This document shows positions 10,037 through 19,223 of a DNA stretch of 30,689 nt, piece after piece. The stretch is from Nemertoderma westbladi (taxonomy: Eukaryota; Xenacoelomorpha; Nemertodermatida; Nemertodermatidae). Where the stretch lies: the NCBI GenBank assembly GCA_032718475.1, contig JAUCBJ010001941.1:1-30689 (forward strand), in the 5' to 3' direction. Within the stretch, counting starts at the first letter, position 1; every line of letters begins with the position of its first letter. The notes under the pieces are model-generated. The model was not told the DNA's origin and ran no database searches. It saw only the letters and a program-made list of their open reading frames with translations. Made by a program: the position numbers and the translations under genes.

Positions 10037-11440
10037 CCTCCTTAGCAGCCCTCTCCACTTTATTTAGTAGAAGCTGTGCATCTGCTAGGGTATTAGAGAG
10101 CAGGGCGATGTCATCCGCAAAGTCGGTGTCTGTGACTGTAGTTGCCGTATATCTACTACATACTTCTGCGTTCTTGAAGTGTGAATCCCAGGTCTTCACA
10201 CTTTGTGGCCGTCCCCATTGCGTAATCCAGTACAATTACAAATAGTAATGGTGCTAATGTGTCCCCTTGCAGTACCCCAGCCAGGATTGTGAGAGAGCAG
10301 GGCGATGTCATCCGCAAAGTCGGTGTCTGTGACTGTAGTTGCCGTATATCTACTACATACTTCTGCGTTCTTGAAGTGTGAATCCCAGGTCTTCACACTT
10401 TGTGGCCGTCCCCATTGCGTAATCCAGTACAATTACAAATAGTAATGGTGCTAATGTGTCCCCTTGCAGTACCCCAGCCAGGATTGTGAAAAACTCAGTT
10501 TCACCATCTAGTGAGAGTACCTGTGCTTCTGTGTCACAATATAACAATCCAATGCCAGCAACAATTACTTCTGGTATTCCATAAGCTCTTAGGATTTCAA
10601 GCATTTTACTTCTATGGATGGAGTCGAATGCCTTCTTGAATTCCACAAAAGTCATGACTGCGGGGAGATTCTTTGACTTAATTCCTTCAATCAGTCTCCG
10701 TAGTGCAAGTATCTGAGCTATTGATGATCTATTTGGTCGAAATCCGTTTTGGCTCTTACGCAGTAGTTTCTCTATGTGAGGCCTAATCCTATATAGAATC
10801 ATTTTATTGTATATTTTGGCAGCTACCACAAGCAGACAGATCCCACGATAGTTTGTTGGTATACCGATGTCTCCTTTCTTGGGGAGAGGCTTTAGTTAAC
10901 CTTTAGTCCAAATTGGTGGTGGCTTTTCCCCTTTTAACATCCGGTTGCAAACATTCACTAATGGTCTGTTTAGCACTCCGGTTTTCCATACCTCCGCTGG
11001 GATATCATCTAATCCACTCGCTTTATTATTGGACATGCTTTTAATGCTTCTTTGGAGTTCGGCAGGTGTGAAGTCCCCTGTGTCTTATCATATATTTTCC
11101 TTGTAGGGCTGACCTCGATGTTTGGTGGCTGCCCAAGCAAGTTGCTGAAGTGATTTTTCCACTTCCCAACACATTCTTCGGGGCTATCGGCTTTGAGGCG
11201 CCCCTTTGCACAACTTTTCCGACACCAGATACCTCATTTATAGTTTGCCAGGTAAGTCTTGATTGTTGCTGTATGTGAGCAGTTGTAATTGCTTCAGTTT
11301 TATCCTGTATGTACTTTTCCTGGCTGATGTTGTAGGCCAATTTAAAATCGTCCTTGTTATCTTCTCTCTTTCAAGTAACCTCAGAGTTTTGCCATGGCAC
11401 ATACTGTTTTTCATTTTTATCATGTTTATCATGGCGCATT
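10037..11440 (-). pseudogene. RTE-like LINE reverse transcriptase, main fragment (broken)
   Basis: Minus-strand pieces, in order: a pre-RT spacer (WKNHFSNLLGQPPNI; FTPAELQRSIKSMSNNKASG; LDDIPAEVWK), then LPKKGDIGIPTNYRGICLL, AAKIYNKMILYRIRPHI, QNGFRPNRSSIAQILALRRL, FVEFKKAFDSIHR, GVLQGDTLAPLLFVIVLDYA and TDTDFADDIALL. These are the successive blocks of a non-LTR reverse transcriptase with the FADD catalytic box, closest in style to the RTE clade. The longest intact piece spans 10353-10829 (158 codons). Several frameshifts, a 197-bp tandem duplication and the transposon at 6598-10036 destroy the frame. No endonuclease domain is visible upstream, so the copy is 5'-truncated. Confidence 0.88.
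10096..10489. repeat. Exact 197-bp tandem duplication inside the LINE
   Basis: Bases 10096-10292 are repeated at 10293-10489 with no difference that I can see. The unit covers the end of RT block 4 through the FADD box. Since 197 is not a multiple of three it shifts the frame. Identity within an otherwise decayed element implies a recent duplication or an assembly artefact. Confidence 0.9.
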
Positions 11441-11462
11441 CTTAACACATTGTGTTAAGAAT
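11438..11462. repeat. Perfect 12-bp-arm palindrome
   Basis: ATTCTTAACACA, one spacer base, then its exact inverse complement. It lies at the 5' end of the LINE remnant and could mark the end of another insertion or a hairpin. No further context. Confidence 0.7.
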
Positions 11463-11477
11463 TGTAATTACCACACA

Positions 11478-11830
11478 GTAATCAGTGCACATAACACCGT
11501 TTGGCCTACAAGAACAAGAAAAGTGCGCATGCCAGCCGCTAGGGGGCTACATGTGTACACATCAAATGTCCTTCCATTTCTTTGCATTTTTTCCATACAA
11601 GGTAAAACTTGGCAGATATGTACTAGACCATCATTTGTATATTTCAAAGGAGGCTAATCCGTCTGCAGTTCTCAAGTCTACCGCTAGAGGGAGAAATATA
11701 TTATATATATATATATTGATATAAATGTTGCCACTGTGCCACCCCTCCAGAATTGGCAGTGGCCCTTTGGCAACCTCTCAGCATATAAATGTGGCCCTAT
11801 GGCAACATTAGTGGCATCTTGGCAACATGT
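11478..11830 (+). repeat. Unclassified dispersed repeat, left copy
   Basis: About 275 bp (11478-11755) align in inverted orientation with 17655-18015, through shared blocks such as CAGTAATCAGTGCACATAAC, ACAAGAACAAGAA, GTGCGCATGCCAGC, CATGTGTACACATCAAATG and ATGTACTAGACCA. Weaker inverted similarity (TGTGGCCCTA.GGCAACAT) extends to about 11830. There is no coding content, A/B box or clear end. It is a MITE or SINE of unknown type. Confidence 0.7.
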
Positions 11831-11843
11831 TGCCTCTAGGCCC

Positions 11844-12017
11844 TGTGGCCCATTGACTGCTTTCGTATCTGACTGGCCCTAAGGTTGCTTTTTACAGTTA
11901 CAACATATATCTGCGCTAACTGTGTGGCCTTGTGGCCCATTGGCCTCTTTGTATCAGAGTGGTCCTTAGGTTGTTTTTTACATTTATAATGTACACCTTC
12001 TATGCAGACACATCTTT
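11844..12017. repeat. Degenerate 87-bp tandem duplication
   Basis: Two units begin with TGTGGCCCATTG at 11844 and 11931 and share a later CCTTAGGTTG...TTTTTACA block. Upstream (11720-11840) are several TGGCAAC/GTTGCC words. The minus-strand open frame across it (11836-12165) only reads the repeat (KRPMGHKA and KQSMGHRA) and I do not support it as a gene. Confidence 0.6.
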
Positions 12018-12260
12018 CCAATAATATGGGGTTTTCCGTACAACCACCACACACACCAGCTAGAGTATCATTTAATGAGATGGTAATAATATATCGGAAT
12101 ATTAGGGCTGTTGTCTTTGTAATTATTCTAAACTTGAAATATACTCCGATGGTTTTCGTAGACAAATTTTTCTACAATGCATAATTTGTACTGTGGGTTA
12201 TAAACTCTAAAGGCAAGTTAACCCTATTAGTACCGGGCTATAAAATGTTGTACAAATACC

Positions 12261-12289
12261 GGGGGGGGGGGTCATATTGACCCCCCCCC
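12261..12289. repeat. G-run/C-run hairpin, left end of copy 2
   Basis: Eleven G, TCATATTGA, nine C: a self-complementary stem with an AT core. The G-run alone could also form a quadruplex. Confidence 0.9.
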
Positions 12290-12734
12290 TAAAATCTACA
12301 AATATTTACGAAAACGTCTGATTTTTTGCTTGTACGTAGGTATCACTTGTCTGGATCCGACCGAAGAAAAAAATTTTCGAAAAAATGTACTGGGGTGGTT
12401 ATATTGCAGCACCAAAATTACAAGTAGTGCACAATTTTCACAAAATTTGAAAGTTACATTTTCGGCTAATTATTCTTCATTACAGGTTTTCTGAGTTGCA
12501 AAATACGTTGGAAAATATTTAAAAATGATATGATTACTACAAATGGCTGTTTAGTCCTCTCTGCGTAGGAAAAAAATGAAAAAAACAAGTAACCAGCACT
12601 TTTCAGTTAGAACACAAAATTTTTAATTCACTTATACGATGCTATAAATTCACATTTTCAGGTTTTCGAGGGCGCTGATTCTAATGGAATACATTTCTAA
12701 TATGCCAGATCATTGCTACTTGTATTTTTCGGCG

Positions 12735-13550
12735 AAATTTGGCAAATTTTGGTGCTAGCACCAAATTTCGTACCCATTACCAAAAAGTACAAGTTTACGA
12801 TGTCCAGTGCTGTTTTTATTGATTCCATCGGATTCAGGACCCTCATAAACCCGTATAACGCAAGAAACAAGGTGATACTATCTACTTATCAATTTGCATA
12901 TTTTCCAAAATTTGGTGCTGGCACAACAATTTTCACCCACCGGCGAAAAATACAAGTTTGAGAACTCTTATGGAATTTTTACTGATTCCATTGAATTCAG
13001 AACCATCACAAACCCGTATAACGCAAGAAACAAGGTGACACAATCAATTGATATATTTGATGGTTTTCAAAATTTGGTGCTAGCACCACATTTTGCACCC
13101 ACATACGAAAAATACAAGATTGAGATGTCTAGTTCGATAATTATATTTTCCATTGAATTCAGAACAGCCATAAACCTCTAAAACGCAAGAAATAAATTGT
13201 CACAAGCAATTTTATCTATTGAATGGATTTTCAAAATTTCGTGCTAGCACCAAAATTTGCACACAGCACCGAAAAATACAAGTTTGATACGCTTGGTGCA
13301 ACTCGTATATATTTCATCGAATCCAGAACCCCAAAAAACCCCAATTGCGTAAAAAACAAGTTTCAAACAATCAATTTACAAAATTGACTTATTTCAAAAT
13401 TTGGTGCTGGCACCAAAATTTGGCACCCACCGAAAAAAACAAGTTTGAAATTTCTAACTCAATTTATATGAATTCCATCCAATTTCTAACACCAAAAAAC
13501 CGGTGTAAATCAAAAATAGAGATGTTACAATTCATATTTAATGAAATGTA
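12735..13550 (+). repeat. Five ~163-bp internal repeats with GGTGCTAGCACC palindrome
   Basis: Palindrome centres start at 12751, 12914, 13076, 13240 and 13403, spaced 163, 162, 164 and 163 bp. The consensus core is AAATTTGGTGCTAGCACCAA, followed by a CACCCACCGAAAAATACAAG block, a GATTCCATCGAATTCAGAACC block and a CGCAAGAAACAAGGTGACA block. Units diverge toward the right. The period is not a multiple of three, so the protein-like readings (LVLAPxF..., EKYKFE...) shift frame from unit to unit and are not genes. Confidence 0.85.
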
Positions 13551-13735
13551 ATTTTCAAAAAACGTCTCAAAAAAAGTGCCAAAAGTAGGGTTAAAATATG
13601 GTGCTATAACTCGAAAAGTATCCAATATTTTTGAAAACGGTTTTCACTACTAGGAAGACAATAGATTTTTAGGAAAAGTCATAAAATTTCAGATTCCCAA
13701 CTGCGTTTGTTTCAGAATTATAATAAAAAAACCAC

Positions 13736-13762
13736 GGGGGGGGTCATATTGACCCCCCCCCC
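13736..13762. repeat. G-run/C-run hairpin, right end of copy 2
   Basis: Eight G, TCATATTGA, ten C, directly inside the right terminal repeat. Confidence 0.9.
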
Positions 13763-13838
13763 GGGTTTAATAGGGTTAAAGTAAGCAAGGAAGTTGTTAA
13801 TAGTCTTTTAAAAAGTCGTTAATATTTCAATAAAGTAT

Positions 13839-14160
13839 GTTAATAAGAGTGAGTGAATGTGTGATGAGCGAGTGAATGTGTGAGTGGGTGAGTGAATGTG
13901 TGAGTGAGTGACTGAGTGAGTGGGTGAGTGAATGTTTGGGTGAGCGAGCGAGTGGGTGAGTGAATGTGTGATGAGCGAGTGAATGTGTGAGTGGGTGAGT
14001 GAATGTGTGAGTGAGTGACTGAGTGAGTGGGTGAGTGAATGTTTGGGTGAGCGAGCGAGTGAGTGAATAAGTGGGTCAGTGAATGAGTGTGTGGGTGAGT
14101 GAATAAATGAGTGAATGTGTGAATGAATTAGAGAGTGACTGAGTGAGTGACTGATTGATT
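13839..14160. repeat. GAGT-type microsatellite with 107-bp higher-order duplication
   Basis: Imperfect (GAGT)n with GAATGTGT and GGGT variants. A 107-bp block starting with ATGAGCGAGTGAATGTGTGA at 13864 recurs at 13971. It fills the spacer between the two inverted TTAA elements. The open frame read from it on the minus strand (His/Ser repeats) is low complexity. Confidence 0.9.
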
Positions 14161-14253
14161 GGTTTATTGTCCATAACAAAATAAATAAACTTAAACCGAA
14201 ATAGAAATTGTGAAACACCATACACCAAAAGCCATGTATAGACCGGTTAAACA

Positions 14254-15824
14254 TTAACCCTATTAAACCCGTGGGGGGGGGGGGGGGGTCAATATGATCC
14301 CCCCCCCCCCCCGTGGTTTTTTTATTATAATTCTGAAACAAACGCAGTTGGGAATCTGAAATTTTTTGAATTTTCCTAAAAATCTATTGTCTTCCTAGTA
14401 GTGAAAACCGTTTTCAAAAATATTGGGTAGTTTTCGAGTTATAGCACCATTTTTTAACCCTACTTTTGGCACTTTTTTTGAGACGTTTTTCGAAAATTAC
14501 ATTTCATTAAATATGAATTGTAACATCTCTATTTTTGATTTACACCGGTTTTTTGGTGTTAGCAATTGGATGGGATTCATATAAATTGATTTAGAAATTT
14601 CAAACTTGTTTTTTTCGGCGGGTGCCAATTTTTGGTGCCAGCACCAAATTTTGAAATATGTCAATTTTGTAAATTGATTGTGTGAAACTTGTTTTTTTAC
14701 GCAATTGGGGTTTTTTGGGGTTCTGGTGTCGATGAAATATATACGAGTTGCACCAAGCGTATCAAACTTGTGTTTTTCGGTGGTGGGTGCAAATTTTGGT
14801 GCTAGCACAAAATTTTGAAAATCCATTCAATTGATAAAAATTGTTTGTGACAATTTATTTCTTGCGTTTTAGAGGTTTATGGCTATTCTGAATTGAATGG
14901 AATATATAATTTTCGAACTAGGCATCTCAAACTTGTATTTTTCGGATGTGGGTGCAAAATGTGGTGCTACCACCAAATTTTGAAAACCATCAAATATATA
15001 AATTTATTGTGTCATCTTGTTTCCTGCGTTATATGGGTTTGTTAGGGTTCTGAATTCAATGGAATCAGTAAAAATTTCATAAGAGTTTTCAAACTTGTAT
15101 TTTTCTCCGGTGGGTGAAAATTGTTGTGCCAGCACCGAATTTTGGAAAATAAGCAAATGATCATTAGATAGTATCATCTTGTTTATTGCGTTATACGGGT
15201 TTATGAGGGTTCTGAATCCGATGGAATCAATAAAAACAGCACTGGACATCGCAATCTTGTACTTTTTGGTGATGGGTACGAAATTTGGTGCTAGCACCGA
15301 AATTTGCCAAATTACGCCGAAAAATACAAGTAGCAATGATGGTGCATTTTAGAAATGTATTCCATTAGAATCAGCGCCCTAGAAGAACTGAAAATGTGAA
15401 TTTATAGCATCGTATAAGTGAATTAAAATTTTGTGTTCTAACTGAAAAGTGCTGGTTACTTGTTTTTTTCATTTTTTTCCTACGCAGAGATGACTAAACA
15501 GCCATTTATAGTAATCATATCATTTTTAAATATTTTCCAATGTATTTTGCGCCCCAGAAAACCTGTATTGAAAAACAATTAGACGAAAAATGTAACTTTC
15601 AAATTTTCTGAAAATTGTGCACTACTTGTAATTTTGGTGCTGCAATATATCCACCCCAGTACATTTTTTCGAAAATTTTTTTTTTCGGTCGGATCCTGAC
15701 TAGTGATACCTAAGTACAAACAAAAAATCAGACGTTTTCGTATAAATTTGTAGATTTTAGAGGGGGGGGGGGGGGGGTCAATATGACCCCCCCCCCCCCC
15801 CCCCCCCGGTATTAATAGGGTTAA
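14254..15824 (-). mobile_element. TTAA-bounded piggyBac-like MITE, copy 3 (inverted relative to copy 2)
   Basis: TTAACCCTATTAAACCCGTGG at the left corresponds to the right end of copy 2, and CCGGTATTAATAGGGTTAA at the right corresponds to its left end (TTAA at 14254-14257 and 15821-15824). Both end hairpins are present: 16 G, TCAATATGAT, 14 C (14273-14312) and 16 G, TCAATATGA, 21 C (15762-15807). Near-identical interior text runs in the opposite direction throughout, including five internal units. No transposase. Each copy has its own TTAA ends, suggesting separate insertions or duplication by inversion. Confidence 0.8.
14500..15310 (-). repeat. Five ~163-bp internal repeats, inverted copy
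   Basis: The GGTGC...GCACC cores start at 14634, 14798, 14963, 15125 and 15287, spaced 164, 165, 162 and 162 bp. They correspond one-to-one with the units of copy 2 in reverse order. Some cores are degenerate (GGTGCTACCACC, TGTGCCAGCACC). Confidence 0.85.
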
Positions 15825-15965
15825 CATAATTATTGACAAGTTGTTCGGTAACAGAACATTACGTACTTAAAAAGAAAATAACATCAATCAACATAAATTC
15901 AATACCGGATATCTTATAGAGTTATAAATTTGCTTCTTTTGCTATTTTAAAAATAAATTTGGCAT

Positions 15966-16200
15966 TTGATTGAGTGGGTGAATGAATGAGTGAGTGAATG
16001 TGTGAGTGAATGTGTGAGTGGGAGATTGTTGAGTGTTGAGTGAGAGATTGACCGAAATAAGAATGTAAGTGAGTGAGCAAGTAAGTGAGTCAGTAAGTAA
16101 GTAAGTAGGTAAGTGAGTAAGTAAGTAAGTGAGTGAGTGAGTAAATAAGTGAGTGGGAAAGTAAAGTGAGTGAGTGAGTAAGTAAGTCGGTAGGTGATTA

Positions 16201-16298
<98 letters not shown>

Positions 16299-16299
16299 C

Positions 16300-16337
<38 letters not shown>

Positions 16338-16490
16338 TTAAGAAGTAAGTAATTAAGAAGTAAGTAATTAAGAAGTAAGTAAGTAAGTAGTTAAGTAAGT
16401 TGGTAAGTAAGTAGGTAAGTAAGTAGGTAAGTAAGTACGTAAGTAAGTAGGTAAGTAAGTAGGTAAGTAAGTAAGTATAGTTCTTAAAAA
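15966..16490. repeat. Long GAGT/GTAA microsatellite
   Basis: It starts as GAGT/GAATGTGT repeats like those at 13839, then becomes nearly pure (GTAA)n from about 16202 to 16335 with one interruption. Next come three 15-bp units ending in TTAAGAAGTAAGTAA, then about six 12-bp GTAAGTAAGTAG units to about 16480. Open frames reading LLTY repeats are artefacts. Confidence 0.95.
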
Positions 16491-17399
16491 GTTATTAAAA
16501 ATTATGACATTTGCGATGTTAGTTATTCTGTTTTGATAGTATATAGAGTGTATCTAGTGTATGCAAGTCTTTCTGTCATCAAACACATTAAACCACATTA
16601 AAAACCTCATTAAAACGTATCACGTTAAACCACATTTAAAAAATGAGAGTTAACAACTTAACTATTTAACAAAATGACGTTTGGTTAACTCTGGGGGATA
16701 TAATACAGTCAATATCAGTGGAATCTAACTAAAAATAATTCCAGGCTATAATTTGTACGTCAGAATCTCACAATTTCTAAAACAGATGTAATTTGATATG
16801 TAAATGCAGGCAAGGTGCCATTTTTAGAAACACGTAAAAATTGATACAATAACATTTTAAATGAATATATCTGGAAATCATTTCTAATAATAAACCATGT
16901 TTTCAATCTATTTTATTATGTTTTGTGTCTTTGATCCATGCATGCTTGAATAAATTCAACAATTTGTTTTCAGTATGTATCTAGATATGTAAAAGATGGT
17001 TCTGGGCCATTTTCGTGTATTTTTAAAAAATCGCATTTCTTGACTCGATTAATCGACTAGAATAAATAAAAATGCTCGTAAGTTATCGATTTTACCTTTA
17101 CCGAGCCGATGGAGGCTAAAATCCAATCTTAAAAATTGTTTATAAAATTTAAAACATAGAACTTCCAAATTTTGAATTTGTTCATAACTTTAGCTACTTT
17201 ATCGGATCGGGTAACATACTATGTACTTAGTATTACCTTTGCAACCCAAAAACATCTATATATGAATGTATATATGTCTTTAAAAATAGAAATAATAAAA
17301 ATAAATTGCAGTTTGTTTTTGAATGAAGATTCTAAACAACGTTCCACTTTACAGTTTTTTCAAAAAATCAGTTTAAATTTTTCGTGTGCAAAAGTGGCA
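16491..17399. other. AT-rich intergenic stretch, no supported gene
   Basis: No domain, RNA gene or clear repeat seen. A 95-codon open frame (17172-17459) has no recognisable feature. Confidence 0.4.
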
Positions 17400-18015
17400 T
17401 CTTGTCAACTTCTATATTTAATTGTACATGTTGCCCTAGGGCCACAACTCTATCATTAAGTCTATGGAAAACTCGAATGTAAAATGTATATATATATCAA
17501 TAATACGGAATTTTATAAAATTTGATTGACTGTGTAAGATGAAAAAAATTTTTTTAAGTAAACTTTATTTTTACTTTATTAAGACGTATAACAAATTTAA
17601 AGCATTAGGACCTAGTAGAAATGATTGAAACACCGTTCCGAAACTAACATATACGTGGGTGGCACCACGTCAACAATTTCTATGTATATATATATATATA
17701 AGAGCGCATTAGAATTTATACGGTTCTTTCACGTTTTAATACGTTTTTGACATATAAAAGAGGTTGATATGTTATACATAGCACATGCTTCCTCTAGCGA
17801 CATATTTGAGAACTGCTGGCCGACCAACCTCCTCACAAAGTCGCAGCTTGTGGTCTAGTACATATATGCCACGTTTTACCTTGAACGGAATAAAAGCAAA
17901 GAAATTGAAGGACATTTAATGTTTACACATGTAGCTCCCTAGCTGCTGGCATGCGCACTGTTCTTGTTCTTGTAGGTCGAATGGTGTTATGTGGGTGCTA
18001 TGCACTGATTACTGA
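17400..18015 (-). repeat. Unclassified dispersed repeat, right copy (inverted)
   Basis: Inverted counterpart of 11478-11830. The best-matching part is 17820-18015, with weaker match down to about 17655 and a further short block near 17400-17445. Relative to the left copy it has an extra stretch around 17700-17820 and a GGGTGCTAT insertion at about 17991. Confidence 0.7.
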
Positions 18016-18164
18016 TTTCTTTAAGAATGTTATAGGGCATAAAGTGATGACAAATGTAATATGTAAAATATACGTATCATGTAAACCTCACAATCTTTCA
18101 AAATACGCTCTTTTATGTAGTCAAAACAGTGATATGAAAAACACTTTGTTAACAATTCTGACAA

Positions 18165-18590
18165 GTTGCCATGGCATCTAGAAACTGAAACATATTGCAA
18201 ATTTTTCCTTATACTCGATATAGTGGGGGTGTAGGTTGATTTGATGACGCTACGGCAACCCGTTTCTAGCCAAAATTACCCGTTGCCCTGGTAACTGCAA
18301 GCAAGCAAGTAGTGCATATTGTTCCTGAGACTTGATATATTGCTAATAGACTCTGATGCCACAGTACGACCACTACAAATGCATTACGCCCGTTTAAAGC
18401 CCGTTGCTAAGGACATTGTCAATACTGTTAACTTTAAAGGTCGTTTTCACTTAAGGTTGCTATGGTATTTTCAAACAACTAAATATGCCATTAAATTCTT
18501 CATATCCAAAATCTATCATAAATTTTTACTCGTCATATCTACTAGGCCTATAAGAGCTGTTACTATGGCAATTTTCTCCGTTGCTATATT
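18165..18590. promoter_or_regulatory. Cluster of RFX X-box-like motifs upstream of exon 1
   Basis: GTTGCCATGGCA at 18165, GTTGCCCTGGTAAC at 18282-18295 (full match to the RFX consensus GTNRCC-N0-3-RGYAAC), GTTGCTAAGGACAT at 18403, GTTGCTATGGTATT at 18456 and GTTACTATGGCAAT at 18559. They lie 360-790 bp before the candidate start codon at 18953. Motifs are seen and RFX binding is inferred. Similar TGGCAAC words in the repeat near 11740-11830 mean they may be repeat-derived. Confidence 0.35.
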
Positions 18591-18952
18591 TAAGACCCCC
18601 TAAAAAACGAGCGCAACCATTTGGTGAAGTCTACCCAAATTTTTTATAATGTCCCATTTGTACTAAACATTAGCTGAGTCATATATAAAATTCCTACGGG
18701 GTCATAGACTGGAGCCCGTATTATATGTATTGTGCGTTTGAATACAAAATAGTTATACTATATTGCAGGGCAGTAATTATTATGATTAAAAGACAGGTAT
18801 ATTGAATTAATTTTGTAACAATTAATTTTATTCGTTTCCTAGGGTATGATATTCTAGAAATTATAGTAGTATCTGATTTCCACACAGTGTGCTTATAATC
18901 TTTAATAATTGGTGAACTATAATTAAACAATTATAACTTTTAGTGAGTAAAA

Positions 18953-19223
18953 ATGTCATTCAGAGTAAACAGTACCGGTGGTCATGACGTATTTTATAAC
19001 CTCCACAAGTGTAACATCAACGTGGCATGTCCACCGGAGGTCCCGAAACCAGGTTTCGAACCCAAGATAAACCGATTCCGAAACCTGGCAAGGCCTTGGG
19101 AAACAGTTCGGAAATGGTCGGCTAGTTTATTCCAAAAGAACTTTAGGAATAGTCTGGTAGGAACAGAGTATCAAATTGAGGAAGATTCTACTTCAACTAA
19201 AGATATAAGGCGATCTACTATTG
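18953..19223 (+). CDS. Candidate first coding exon (cytosolic N-terminus) of the fibrinogen-domain membrane protein
   Basis: An open frame from the ATG at 18953 encodes MSFRVNSTGGHDVFYNLHKC... and stays open to 19384, but a donor-like G|GTATGT at 19223/19224 would end an exon of 90 codons plus one base after DIRRSTI. Pro/Arg-rich content (CPPEVPKPGFEPK, RPWETVRKWS) is balanced and gene-like, with no signal peptide or membrane segment, as expected for the cytosolic tail of a type II protein. An acceptor-like AACTTTTAG lies just before the ATG. The downstream exon needs an upstream ATG, because its own frame has none between a stop at 21738 and the membrane segment. A phase-1 join to 21751 or 21769 would work. 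I recognise no domain; the link to the later exon is inferred. Confidence 0.35.

Larger units (their letters stand above)
12218..13779 (+). mobile_element. TTAA-bounded piggyBac-like MITE, copy 2
   Basis: TTAACCCTATTA at the left end and TAATAGGGTTAA at the right (TTAA at 12218-12221 and 13776-13779). Next to each end lies a hairpin of a G-run, the palindromic core TCATATTGA and a C-run. As in copy 1, the left end repeats a short motif (TACCGGG) about 25 bp in, before the G-run. The interior is five units of about 163 bp. No transposase. It is the inverted partner of 14254-15824. Confidence 0.8.

Noticed and set aside
10353-10829. Functional reverse transcriptase gene
   Set aside because: Only a 158-codon piece is intact; the FADD region is out of frame through a 197-bp duplication and the 3' part is 3.4 kb away across a transposon.
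11836-12165. 109-codon minus-strand ORF with Cys-rich centre
   Set aside because: Its C-terminal half is a translated 87-bp tandem repeat and no domain is recognisable.
12713-13551. Protein-like repeats (LVLAPxFxP..., EKYKFE..., SIEFRT...NPYNARNK) in the TTAA elements, also at 14497-15336 minus
   Set aside because: The repeat period (~163 bp) is not a multiple of three, so the reading jumps frame in each unit and has stops; there is no start context or domain.
13808-14341. Minus-strand open frame rich in His/Ser (and LLTY frame at 15942-16301)
   Set aside because: Direct translations of GAGT and GTAA microsatellites.
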